Positions 53,221 to 61,526 are shown, numbered from the stretch's first letter. The stretch is DNA of 64,000 nt from CAZEAN01 sp964510225 (GCA_964510225.1 CAZEAN010000001.1:1-64000), one strand, 5' to 3'. The notes: generated from the letters alone by a model not told the origin. Program-made: numbers and translations.

Positions 53221-54165
53221 TTGCTGAATTTCAGAACCTCGACGTCAGGTTACGATCGAAATCTTCCAACTCTCACCGTGGATCAATTTGCGGATTGTTT
53301 CCAAACAAATCAAACTGGCAATTGTTGGAAACGTATCGTTGAACGATCGCTGGATCCAGTCGGAATGGTTGATTTTAATGCGAAGATTGTTGTCGCAAAT
53401 CATCAGTTGGCAAGTCTGCTGGGCAAGAAATTTGACCAAATTCAGGGAGAAAGTCTTGCTGAGATTCTTGAATCTCGCTGGTCTGACCCTTCTCTCGCCC
53501 GATCGTTACAACAACTCTTAGACGCGCGAGTGCATGCGGAAGCGGAATTCAAACTTGGCGGCCAAGGTTATCAAATCGTCTCAATCCCAATCCAAACACA
53601 AGCGAATATGATGGGGTTTTTTTTGATTATGATGACGACCCTGGCGTCAAAGACGATGGCACCCCCAAGCAATCACGGTGCAGAGGTCTCCAACTCACCC
53701 TCTGGATCCGAGAGTCAGCGCGATCGTCTCGAACGAGACCTGATGCGCAAGCAGTCTCTTGATCCGAAGAAGGCTCCATCTGAGCCCCTTGAGGTTCCGC
53801 TCTCGCTTAGCGCCACTAATCCAGCAGTCTTCTGCGCCGCCGTGGGAAGATACGGCGAAATCCTCGATGAACGAGTTCGTCGACGAGGTTATTGGATTGC
53901 GGAGCCGAGCAACGAATCGGAACAACTTAAGTTATTAGCGCAAGATCTCGCGAACGCACATGCGGGAGCCCGGGACTTGGTGGAACTTCATTGTCTCGCG
54001 ATCCGGCTCCGAAAGTCCGGGTCCACTGAGGTCAAAGCGCGAATATATTCCGAAGAAGGTCAGCTCGTTGCTCTTGAATTAATGGGGCGACTGTCCGATG
54101 CTTATCGAGGTGCTCTGGAATCAATAGCGACCGAACAGCTGACAGATCGGAGTGGGCTCGGATGA
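53221..54165 (+). CDS. PAS protein with C-terminal KaiA/RsbU-like helical domain (kai operon)
   Basis: Starts at TTG 53221, with AGAGGTGAG 8 bases upstream. It has 314 residues. A PAS fold occupies about 40-140 (DPVGMVDFNAKIVVANHQLA then SLLGKKFDQIQGESLAEILE), followed by a charged linker. Residues about 200-305 are helical: Y211-x2-IL (RYGEIL), DLVELH (252-257), and LMGRLSDAYRGAL (287-299). As I remember cyanobacterial KaiA, its C-terminal domain has Y-x2-IL, then IIEIH, then LIDxLAHLCEAYRGxI, in the same order and similar spacing. The gene overlaps kaiB by 4 bases. I therefore suggest a KaiA-like regulator with a PAS sensor. An RsbU-N-like domain is the alternative. Confidence 0.75.
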   Translation: MLNFRTSTSGYDRNLPTLTVDQFADCFQTNQTGNCWKRIVERSLDPVGMVDFNAKIVVANHQLASLLGKKFDQIQGESLAEILESRWSDPSLARSLQQLLDARVHAEAEFKLGGQGYQIVSIPIQTQANMMGFFLIMMTTLASKTMAPPSNHGAEVSNSPSGSESQRDRLERDLMRKQSLDPKKAPSEPLEVPLSLSATNPAVFCAAVGRYGEILDERVRRRGYWIAEPSNESEQLKLLAQDLANAHAGARDLVELHCLAIRLRKSGSTEVKARIYSEEGQLVALELMGRLSDAYRGALESIATEQLTDRSGLG

Positions 54166-54479
54166 ATCCCTCACCCCTCAAATTGTTCATCGCTGGTCCG
54201 ACATCGCGCTCGAGACGAGCGATCAGTTCGTTAAGTCAGTTATGCGATCAGGAACTTCAAGGGCACTATCAGCTCGTTGTGATCGATGTGCTTGAACGTC
54301 CTGATCTTGCTGAAGCTGACAAGATCCTTGCAACTCCCACCGTGGTTCGTACCTATCCACCGCCCGAGCAGCGGATCATCGGAGACCTTAGCGAACCTGA
54401 GAGAGTTCTTGCAGCCCTGGAGTTAGAGTCACTTCCTTCGACAACCGCCGTAAGTCCTGCCCACTCGGGCGATCTGTAG
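54162..54479 (+). CDS. kaiB: KaiB-like circadian clock protein
   Basis: A 105-residue thioredoxin-like protein of the KaiB family, which binds KaiC and sequesters KaiA in the cyanobacterial oscillator. KLFIAGPTSRSRRAISSLSQ (7-26) and the second half ATPTVVRTYPPPEQRIIGDL (57-76) match the family's LATPTLVKxxPxPxRRIIGDL pattern. Its length is that of KaiB. The start overlaps the stop of the PAS gene (ATGA), and kaiC begins 20 bases after its stop. No unusual residues are visible in the conserved half that refolds on KaiC binding. Confidence 0.92.
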   Translation: MNPSPLKLFIAGPTSRSRRAISSLSQLCDQELQGHYQLVVIDVLERPDLAEADKILATPTVVRTYPPPEQRIIGDLSEPERVLAALELESLPSTTAVSPAHSGDL

Positions 54480-54498
54480 TCTGTCTGGTAAACCGAAG

Positions 54499-56013
54499 AT
54501 GCCGATCACCAAGCTGCCGACCGAGATTCAGGGATTCGACCTCATCGCCAGTGGTGGACTTCCCGAAGGCCGTGCGACTCTTGTTGCGGGGTCGTCTGGG
54601 AGCGCCAAAACGATCTTTGCCTCCCATTTCATCGCTGCTGGTATCGACAAGCGCGATGAATCCGGAGTCTTTGTCACCTTCGAAGAGTCACCAGAGGATC
54701 TCCGGAACAACCTCGACGGTTTTGGTTGGGATGTCCAGCGCTGGGAATCAGAAAAGAAATGGGCGTTCGTGGATGTCTCTCCAGACCCAGGGGCTCCTCC
54801 AACCGTCGTCGGTGACTTCGACCTTGGGGCATTGATTGCAAGAATCCAGCACGCGATTCAGTCGGTAAAAGCGAAGCGAGTTGTCCTCGATGCGATGGGG
54901 AACATTTTTTCATTACTCCCCGATGCCGGTGCTGTCCGGACTGAACTCCTACGTCTCACACGTTCGTTAAAGCGGTTGAAGGTTACCTCGGTGATCACCG
55001 CCGAACGCTTGGAAGAGTTTGGGGCCGTTTCACGACACGGTGTTGAAGAGTTTGTTTCTGACAACGTGATCATCCTTCGCAACGTCCTCTGCGACGAAGT
55101 CCGACGGCGGACACTAGAAGTCTTGAAGTTCCGAGGAACAGATCACCTCAAAGGGGAGTGGCCCTTCACCATCATCAAGGATCAAGGGCTCGTGGCGATC
55201 CCCCTCGCCGCCTTGGAACTGAAACAAAAATCATCCGCCAAGCGGATTACTTCGGGAGATCCTGAGCTGGATCGGATGTGCGGCGGTGGACTCTTCCGTG
55301 ACTCGATCGTTCTGGTGAGCGGTGCCACTGGTACCGGGAAAACGCTTCTCTCCACCCACTTTGTCAAAGGTGGCGCCCAGGAACAGGAACGTTGCCTGCT
55401 CTTTGCGTTTGAAGAGAGTCGTGAACAATTGTTCCGTAACGCAGTTGGCTGGGGTGCCGACTTTCGTGAGATGGAAGCAAGAGGGCTCTTGAAGATTGTC
55501 TGCGTCTATCCAGAATCTAGTACGCTGGAAGACATCTTAATCATGATCAAAGACACAGTAGAGACATTCGAGCCCTCGCGAGTCGCCATTGACAGCCTCT
55601 CAGCCTTGGAGCGAGTCGCGCCCGTGAAGAGCTTCCGAGAATTTGTGATCGGGCTTACATCGTTCATTAAACACCGCGAGATTCCAGCGCTGTTTACATC
55701 AACAACCGACAGCCTCTTTGGGGGTTCGTCGATTACAGAGGCGCACATATCTACGATCACAGACACGATTATTCTCCTTCGCTATGTCGAACTATTTGGA
55801 GAAATTCGTCGAGGAGTCACGGTCCTGAAGATGCGTGGTTCTAAACACGAGAAGGTGATCCGTGAGTTTTCAATCGACGATTCCGGTTTGCATGTTGGCG
55901 AGCCCTTCCGTGACGTCTCCGGCATTCTCACTGGAGTTCTCCGGCACGACTCAAATCAATTCCCGACCCATCGAATCGACGATATGTTCAAAAACGATTC
56001 CACTAGTGCGTAA
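54499..56013 (+). CDS. kaiC: KaiC-like double-RecA ATPase/autokinase
   Basis: A 504-residue protein with two RecA domains, as in KaiC. CI: Walker A GSSGSAKT (31-38), glutamates E62-E63 in VFVTFEES. CII: Walker A GATGTGKT (275-282), E305-E306 in LFAFEES. The phosphorylation segment ITEAHISTITDTIILLRYVE retains S418-T419 (equivalent to the S431/T432 pair of S. elongatus KaiC) and T413. The CII end (VLKMRGSKHEKVIREFSI) is conserved, and the C-terminal tail is slightly shorter. Autokinase activity in CII and slow ATPase in CI are therefore plausible. It sits between kaiB and a histidine kinase. Confidence 0.95.
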   Translation: MPITKLPTEIQGFDLIASGGLPEGRATLVAGSSGSAKTIFASHFIAAGIDKRDESGVFVTFEESPEDLRNNLDGFGWDVQRWESEKKWAFVDVSPDPGAPPTVVGDFDLGALIARIQHAIQSVKAKRVVLDAMGNIFSLLPDAGAVRTELLRLTRSLKRLKVTSVITAERLEEFGAVSRHGVEEFVSDNVIILRNVLCDEVRRRTLEVLKFRGTDHLKGEWPFTIIKDQGLVAIPLAALELKQKSSAKRITSGDPELDRMCGGGLFRDSIVLVSGATGTGKTLLSTHFVKGGAQEQERCLLFAFEESREQLFRNAVGWGADFREMEARGLLKIVCVYPESSTLEDILIMIKDTVETFEPSRVAIDSLSALERVAPVKSFREFVIGLTSFIKHREIPALFTSTTDSLFGGSSITEAHISTITDTIILLRYVELFGEIRRGVTVLKMRGSKHEKVIREFSIDDSGLHVGEPFRDVSGILTGVLRHDSNQFPTHRIDDMFKNDSTSA

Positions 56014-56024
56014 GTAAGCCCCAG

Positions 56025-58151
56025 TTGCCGAACCTTCTCAGAACTTCTGAGTCGCACCAGCGCTTCTTTGCACGCTTCGGATTAGAGAACCGACTCGTGG
56101 ATGAGAAGACTACACTTGAGATAGTTTCGCCGAGTCTGGCTCCTAGCTCGTCTACACGCCGAGGGCCCGAACCTCTTGAGTTCGACTTCCGTCAAATGGT
56201 CGAGCGCGGGGCGGATGGCGTTGCATTACTTGAAGCGGACGGGACGATCCGCTACATCAATCCTGCCGGCGCTGCGTTACTGGGTAAACCGACCTCCGCG
56301 CTGATCGGTCAGTCGCTCGGCCGTCCAGTCCTCGTCGGTCAGACGACTGAAATTGATATCGTCAACTCCGAGACGCGACGGATCGTGGAACTCCGCGCGA
56401 CGAGTGCCCGTGGTGTTGCTCCATCAACAGTCCTCGTTGGTCTCCGAGACGTCACGGCCCATCGAAGGCTTGCCCATGACCGCTTGATCCTAGCGCAGGC
56501 TGGGGCCAAGTTTGCGGCGTCCGAGGATGTCCCTACCACGATCGAGGATCTTGTTGATCTACTTCTTGAGGAGCTTGCTGACGCTTGCATCGTCGACCTG
56601 GAGCACCTCGACGGCACGCTCCGTTGTGTCGTAGCAAGGTATCGAACCCTCCAGGATCTTCCGGAGCCTACGTTCCAAAGACTCGGGAGACTGGAGGATC
56701 CGGAGCATCAAGAATACGAAGCGCTCGATGCGCGGCTCCAACTCCTTCAGTGGAATCGTCCTTTCCTCTTTCGAGACCTCGTCCCGGAGTCGTTCTCTGG
56801 GCTTCCGATACCGGATTCTCGTCGGAAGCTCTTTCAAGAACTCGGCGTCCGATCGTTGCTGATCGTCCCACTCCGAGGTCGGAAGTCGATTCCAGGGGCA
56901 GTGACCCTTCTTCAGACCCGACAGCGCGGGAGGTTTGATTCGATCGCGCTTGAGACTGCTTCCGAACTCTCCCACCTGGCTGCCTTAGCAATCGAGAACG
57001 CACGCAAGCTCAGTCAGTTCCGAAGCGCGCTCGACGGCCGTGATGCCTACCTCAGTATGATTGGGCACGAACTCCGCAATCCACTCGCGTCGATTACGCA
57101 AGCTGCGGACTACATTCAGAAGTCAAAGGCTCCCGAGGCTGAACTCCAGAAATTCGTCGGACTGTTCTCCCGTCAGAGTCAGTACATGACGCGGCTCCTC
57201 GAAGATCTCCTGGACGTATCACGGATTGCCCTTGGATCACTCCAGTTCAAGTTCAGGCCTGTTATTCTTCAAGATGTGCTGAAGCTTGCAGTCGAAGGTG
57301 CACGATCCTCCATCGAATCGAAGCGCCACCGACTTTCGATCGAAGCTCCAGAATCGGCGATTCAACTTCAAGGGGATTCGGATCGACTCGTTCAAGTCAT
57401 CGTCAACCTCTTAGTCAATGCTGCATCCTACACACCGGTCGAGGGAGTGATCGCAATCTCGGTTACGAGCGCAGAGGGACACGCCATCCTCCAAATCAAG
57501 GACAATGGGATTGGCCTCAGCCCCGAACAGCAAAAGGTACTCTTCGACGGGCTCGGTCAACGTGCTGATCCCGCTCAGGGAATCGAATGTGGTCTAGGAA
57601 TCGGTCTGATGATTGTCCAAGAGATCGTTCATGGGCACGGAGGGACCATTAACGCCGAGAGCCCCGGTGTTGGTCTCGGCAGCACGTTTACGGTCAAGCT
57701 CCCTTTCCGTCGCCCAGATTCTACGGTCGGAGGGCGTGTGGTTCACTCTGACGCCGTTGAGGAAAAGAGTCCATCTGCATCAAGTGTGCGGATTCTAATT
57801 GTGGAGGATCATCCCGACGTCTGCGAGACACTCCGGAAGCTTTTGGAGAATGAGGGACATCAGGTTTGGACTGCGGCCAATGCAAGCGAGGCGTTAAGAA
57901 CGCTCCGTGGAGACCTCCCAGATTTAGCGTTGATCGATATCGGGCTCCCTGGCGATGACGGTTTCTCCGTCGCCCGTACGATCCGTGAAGATCCCACCCT
58001 CCAAGGGCTCTATTTAGTCTCTTTCACCGGTTACACCCTCAACGACGAGAGAGACCAGGGAACTGAGAGCGACTTCGACGCGCATCTCACCAAGCCGTTA
58101 CAACTCCAGGAGTTTGCGGAGATCGTCCAAGATCTCCGCTCGCGCCAATAA
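56025..58151 (+). CDS. PAS-GAF hybrid histidine kinase with receiver domain (kai output/input kinase)
   Basis: Starts at TTG 56025, 11 bases after the kaiC stop, and has 708 residues; the next in-frame ATG is inside the protein. Its parts are: PAS about 60-150 (ERGADGVALLEADGTIRYIN), GAF about 170-330, HisKA with H348 (MIGHELRNPL), HATPase (VIVNLLVNAAS, IKDNGIGLSPE, GIGLMIVQEIVHGHGG), and a receiver with D638 (ALIDIGLPGDDG) and KPL. There is no KaiB-like sensor domain as in SasA; the GAF plus histidine kinase plus receiver recalls CikA. It is probably the output or input kinase of the clock. No transcription factor partner is adjacent. Confidence 0.92.
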   Translation: MPNLLRTSESHQRFFARFGLENRLVDEKTTLEIVSPSLAPSSSTRRGPEPLEFDFRQMVERGADGVALLEADGTIRYINPAGAALLGKPTSALIGQSLGRPVLVGQTTEIDIVNSETRRIVELRATSARGVAPSTVLVGLRDVTAHRRLAHDRLILAQAGAKFAASEDVPTTIEDLVDLLLEELADACIVDLEHLDGTLRCVVARYRTLQDLPEPTFQRLGRLEDPEHQEYEALDARLQLLQWNRPFLFRDLVPESFSGLPIPDSRRKLFQELGVRSLLIVPLRGRKSIPGAVTLLQTRQRGRFDSIALETASELSHLAALAIENARKLSQFRSALDGRDAYLSMIGHELRNPLASITQAADYIQKSKAPEAELQKFVGLFSRQSQYMTRLLEDLLDVSRIALGSLQFKFRPVILQDVLKLAVEGARSSIESKRHRLSIEAPESAIQLQGDSDRLVQVIVNLLVNAASYTPVEGVIAISVTSAEGHAILQIKDNGIGLSPEQQKVLFDGLGQRADPAQGIECGLGIGLMIVQEIVHGHGGTINAESPGVGLGSTFTVKLPFRRPDSTVGGRVVHSDAVEEKSPSASSVRILIVEDHPDVCETLRKLLENEGHQVWTAANASEALRTLRGDLPDLALIDIGLPGDDGFSVARTIREDPTLQGLYLVSFTGYTLNDERDQGTESDFDAHLTKPLQLQEFAEIVQDLRSRQ

Positions 58152-58167
58152 GTTGTGACTCGTCGGT

Positions 58168-58213
58168 GCCCCGCACGATTCCTACCAAGTACTCTCACTC
58201 GATCGTGCAGGGC
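58168..58213. terminator. Long hairpin at the end of the kai-like operon
   Basis: GCCCCGCACGAT (58168-58179) and ATCGTGCAGGGC (58202-58213) pair at 11 of 12 positions over a 22-base loop. It lies between convergent genes and may terminate from both sides. There is no T-tract. Confidence 0.4.
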
Positions 58214-58238
58214 CTGGTCGCATTCAGTTAGCCCGAGT

Positions 58239-58943
58239 TCATGTATTCAATGAGTTGAACGCAAGTGGACTCACACCCATGATCGAGAGCAATTCAACGG
58301 CGGGGATCGGCCGACCGACTCCGAGTACTGTTTGCACGACCAATGCGTAGTCGTTAGTTAAGAGCACCACCGGTTGATTCTCGAAAACATCGGACTGGGC
58401 GATTTCGGTAAGAGCCCCGACAATCCGTTCGATCGATGCATCGGGGACTTCGGCTGACTGGAATAGGAACGTGACGGCGGTGTTCAGCTGCATCACCGTC
58501 GACTCTTGAATCGAAGCTCGTGCAATTCCATCGCGGAGGACGTTCAAGAAACTTACGGCGACCGGCTCCACGGGTGGTCGAAGCTGTCCGATCAGCCCCG
58601 AAAGCTCACCTTGAATTGTCGCGACCGCCGTGTCGGGGAGTGTACGATCGGGATCGAGCGCTTGGAGGAATAACGGGAGTCGCTCGATCCGTTCCAACCG
58701 AGTCTCGATTGCCTGCTCGATCGCCTCCTGACGCGCTTCGAGGAGCGCCGGAGAGAGAGATTGGCCCGTTTGCGCTGCTGGGCCCCCTTGGATTCTTGGG
58801 ACGATCGAGGAAGCGACTTCGGCAACAGTCGGCAGCACAACCTCGGTGATCGTTGGTGCGTCCGCGATCCCGGCGCCACTAAGCAACTGGCGAGTCTCGA
58901 GGTCTTCAGAACCGGGCACAAAGGTTCGTTGGCGACGATTCAT
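58239..58943 (-). CDS. LEPR-XLL-type planctomycete protein of unknown function
   Basis: From the ATG at 58943 (GGGGAG RBS about 9 bases upstream) the protein has 234 residues. Its N-terminus MNRRQRTFVPGSEDLETRQL ends in LLSGA, the LExRxLLS motif at the start of many planctomycete exported or surface proteins. The rest is Ala/Leu/Ile/Val-rich and helical with several repeats of a 'hydrophobic helix plus Pro' pattern. No enzyme motif is visible. A longer reading to 59057 is open but unlikely given the RBS. It ends convergently with the kai-like operon. Confidence 0.75.
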   Translation of the reverse strand: MNRRQRTFVPGSEDLETRQLLSGAGIADAPTITEVVLPTVAEVASSIVPRIQGGPAAQTGQSLSPALLEARQEAIEQAIETRLERIERLPLFLQALDPDRTLPDTAVATIQGELSGLIGQLRPPVEPVAVSFLNVLRDGIARASIQESTVMQLNTAVTFLFQSAEVPDASIERIVGALTEIAQSDVFENQPVVLLTNDYALVVQTVLGVGRPIPAVELLSIMGVSPLAFNSLNT

Positions 58944-59313
58944 CACAATCGACTCCCCTTGGGTGGTCTCAGAAACGATACAACGACCGGCCCGAGACCA
59001 GAGTCGGCGTGCCGAACTCGAGTGGAACGGGTCGGTAACGCGACAAGATGTGACCACGCTGGGAGTAACAGTTCCTTAGCAGAAAATCGGAGTTTTGCCC
59101 ATCCCGACTCCGAGGACTGCGCAAAAGTTAAATGAGCTGATTGAGGTGAGTTTCCGATCCCGGCTTGTCGAAGTGAGTGTGGTCCCTTATCGTCAACATT
59201 TAGCTTTCTCTTCATTCGTTTCACTTCAGTCTCGGGCTATCAAACAGAGAATGATTGCGCAGATCGCGGCAGTGAACAAACGAGATTAGGTTATTTTGAT
59301 GGAGGATCGGGCG
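58944..59313. other. Intergenic region between LEPR-XLL gene and cysteine synthase
   Basis: About 370 bases between divergent genes. It contains a 64-codon open frame (59095-59289) without motifs, and no obvious promoter pair. It should carry both promoters. Confidence 0.45.
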
Positions 59314-60282
59314 ATGGCAACAGTTGAAGTAAAGACGCGAGGCAGGATTTACGACGAGATCACCGAGTGCGTCGGAAATACCCCGTTGATTCGGCTCCGG
59401 CGGGTCACAGAAGGATGTCTAGCGACGGTCGTGGCTAAACTCGAAAACTTCAACCCGCTCTGGTCGGTTAAGGACCGGATCGGGGTCGCCATGATCGACG
59501 CCGCTGAGGGCGAAGGAAAGCTGAACGCCGATACCCTCGTCGTGGAACCGACGAGTGGTAACACGGGGATCGGCCTTGCCTTTACCTGTGCGGCCCGAGG
59601 GTATCGCTTGATGGTTACGATGCCGGAAAGCATGAGCCTGGAACGTCGGAGGCTCCTCAAGGCATTCGGAGCCGAGATCGTATTGACTCCTGCCGGCGAA
59701 GGAATGCCTGGTGCGGTCCGTCGCGCGGAGGAAATTCACGCCAACACGCCAAACTCGTTTATGCCGCAGCAATTCCGGAACCCCGCGAATCCTGAGATCC
59801 ACCGTCGGACCACTGCCGAGGAAATCTGGAACGATTCCGATGGGCAGATTGACATCCTTGTCTGTGGTGTTGGGACCGGCGGCACCATTACGGGTTGTGG
59901 CGAAGTCCTCAAAGCCCGGAAGCCGGAACTCAAAGTGGTTGCGGTAGAGCCCGAAAACTCACCAGTGATCACGCAGACCAAGAATAGCGAACCAACGAAA
60001 CCGGGTCCCCACAAAATTCAAGGGATCGGTGCCGGCTTCATTCCAGAAATCTTGAATGTTGATGTGATCGACGAAGTGATCCGGATCCCTGACGAAGACG
60101 CGTTCGAGACCACGCGACAGCTCGCCAAAAAAGAAGGGATGCTTTGCGGGATCTCCTGCGGTGCTGCTGCGACCGCAGCGCTTCAAGTAGCCCGACGCCC
60201 CGAGAACGAGGGTAAGATGATTGTTGTTGTCCTACCCGACCTCGGGGAACGCTATCTCTCAACGCCCCTTTTCCCGGAATAA
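59314..60282 (+). CDS. cysK: Cysteine synthase / PLP-dependent beta-substitution enzyme
   Basis: Joins O-acetylserine (or O-phosphoserine) with sulfide to make cysteine. The start at 59314 has GGAGG 8 bases upstream and gives 322 residues. PLP lysine K53 lies in FNPLWSVKDRIG. The Asn loop PTSGNTGIGL and the phosphate loop GVGTGGTITG are intact, and EPENSPV and the C-terminal CGISCGAAATAAL are as in the family. The LWSVKDR variant is shared by an environmental CysK/CysM subgroup. Its stop overlaps the start of the JAMM peptidase gene (TAATG), which suggests the Mec-like cysteine route, but no CysO-type carrier is in the window. Confidence 0.9.
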   Translation: MATVEVKTRGRIYDEITECVGNTPLIRLRRVTEGCLATVVAKLENFNPLWSVKDRIGVAMIDAAEGEGKLNADTLVVEPTSGNTGIGLAFTCAARGYRLMVTMPESMSLERRRLLKAFGAEIVLTPAGEGMPGAVRRAEEIHANTPNSFMPQQFRNPANPEIHRRTTAEEIWNDSDGQIDILVCGVGTGGTITGCGEVLKARKPELKVVAVEPENSPVITQTKNSEPTKPGPHKIQGIGAGFIPEILNVDVIDEVIRIPDEDAFETTRQLAKKEGMLCGISCGAAATAALQVARRPENEGKMIVVVLPDLGERYLSTPLFPE

Positions 60283-60785
60283 TGTCGCGTTCTGATCAAT
60301 CCTCGGACGCTCACCAACTCGGTCCCAACGATCCAGAACAGTTCGGTCGGGGAGAGTTCGACTTGGAGATTCCGGGCTCGGTTCTCCAGGAAATGGTTGA
60401 GCACTGCCAAATCGAGGCGCCGCTGGAAGCCTGCGGGCTCCTCGGCGGCGCTGGTCGGCTTGTCTCCAGTCATCACGCCATCGACAATCTCGAGGCGAGC
60501 CCATCACGCTACCGGGCCGACATGAGGCAGGTGATCGATGTCGTCCGGTCACTCCGAAGGACCAACGCCGAGATACTGGCAATCTATCACTCACATCCTT
60601 CCTATCCCCCGACCCCGAGCAAAACCGACCTCGCCGAAAACTACGACTGGGGCCCAACCCCGCGGATCATTGTCTCGTTGATGGGGCCTCAACCTGAGAA
60701 TGGTGTCTGGCGCTTCGATGCTGAGACCTTCGAAGCACTCCGCTGGCGGATCATTCCCGATCCTCCGAGAGAGGCCCGTCAGTAA
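60282..60785 (+). CDS. JAMM/MPN+ (M67) metallopeptidase
   Basis: A 167-residue zinc isopeptidase-like protein. Its JAMM motif is complete: E49 in EAPLEACGLLGG, then HSHPSYPPTPSKTD with H103, H105 and D116 (H-x-H-x10-D). An N-terminal tail of about 25 polar residues precedes the fold. The ATG overlaps the cysteine synthase stop in TAATG, so the two are translationally coupled. In Mycobacterium, the Mec JAMM enzyme frees cysteine from CysO-Cys made by CysM. Here the same partner pair is present, giving a functional suggestion, but the sulfur-carrier gene is missing from this window. Confidence 0.9.
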   Translation: MSRSDQSSDAHQLGPNDPEQFGRGEFDLEIPGSVLQEMVEHCQIEAPLEACGLLGGAGRLVSSHHAIDNLEASPSRYRADMRQVIDVVRSLRRTNAEILAIYHSHPSYPPTPSKTDLAENYDWGPTPRIIVSLMGPQPENGVWRFDAETFEALRWRIIPDPPREARQ

Positions 60786-60801
60786 GTCGTGGGCTTCAAC
60801 G

Positions 60802-60831
60802 TTGAATTCGGGTCTCGGCGATCGCTATACT
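60802..60831 (+). promoter_or_regulatory. Sigma-70-type promoter of ndk
   Basis: TTGAAT (60802-60807), an 18-base spacer and TATACT (60826-60831) lie 54 bases before the ndk start. Confidence 0.5.
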
Positions 60832-60885
60832 GCCGATTCAATTGTCCCATCCCTCGACGGATCCTACTGAAAGAAGCGACGTGCC

Positions 60886-61338
60886 TTGCAACTGACCCTC
60901 GTCATATTCAAACCCGATTGTGTCCAACGGCGGCTCGTCGGGCAAATTCTTCAGCGGTTTGAATCGAAGGGGATTAGGATTGCCGCCCTGAAGCTAATGA
61001 GGGTCAGCCAGGAACTCGCAGAAAAGCATTATGGCGAGCACCGAGAACGCCCCTTCTTTCCGGGATTGATCCAGTTTATCACTGGTTCGCCCGTGGTCGT
61101 CGGTGTCCTCGAGGGGCCTGAAGTCATCACTGTAGTCCGGGGGATGATGGGTAAGACCAATGGTCTGGAAGCAGTACCAGGGACGATCCGTGGTGACTTC
61201 TCGATGAGTAAGCAGAATAATCTGGTCCACGGGAGCGATAGCGAAGAATCGGCCGCTCGAGAGATCGACCTCTGGTTCCGTCCTGACGAAATTGTGAGTT
61301 ACGAGATCGCCGGGAGCCACTGGGTTCACGAAGGCTGA
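60886..61338 (+). CDS. ndk: Nucleoside diphosphate kinase
   Basis: Equilibrates NTPs and NDPs by a phospho-histidine intermediate. The 150-residue protein from TTG 60886 begins QLTLVIFKPDCVQRRLVG, directly matching the family N-terminus, so TTG is the natural start; no ATG/GTG is available in frame nearby. Catalytic H115 is in NLVHGSDSEESAAREI. The RPFFPGLIQFI and GTIRGDF stretches are typical. It has its own promoter and lies between the JAMM gene and ligA. Confidence 0.95.
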   Translation: MQLTLVIFKPDCVQRRLVGQILQRFESKGIRIAALKLMRVSQELAEKHYGEHRERPFFPGLIQFITGSPVVVGVLEGPEVITVVRGMMGKTNGLEAVPGTIRGDFSMSKQNNLVHGSDSEESAAREIDLWFRPDEIVSYEIAGSHWVHEG

Positions 61339-61404
61339 CCCAAATCAGAAGTAGTGCAGCGATTCTTCTCGACGGCGAATAGAGATCATAAATTCAAGAG
61401 GCGT

Positions 61405-61432
61405 TTGATTTAGTTCGAACGCCCGCTATACT
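61405..61432 (+). promoter_or_regulatory. Sigma-70-type promoter of ligA
   Basis: TTGATT (61405-61410), a 16-base spacer and TATACT (61427-61432) lie about 95 bases upstream of the ligA start. Confidence 0.5.
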
Positions 61433-61526
61433 GAACATTAGAACATTAACTGCGTGGTAGTTTTTCTCGGTCGACCTGATCTTAAACTACTGGAAGATCG
61501 GAATACGTTCAGGAGTGAGCAAGTCC

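Noticed and set aside
59095..59289. 64-codon plus-strand open frame before the cysteine synthase
   Set aside because: No motif or RBS; it probably reflects chance openness in an intergenic region.
59314..60785. CysO-type sulfur carrier adjacent to the cysteine synthase and JAMM pair
   Set aside because: I looked for a short frame ending in GG around both genes and found none in the flanking sequence.
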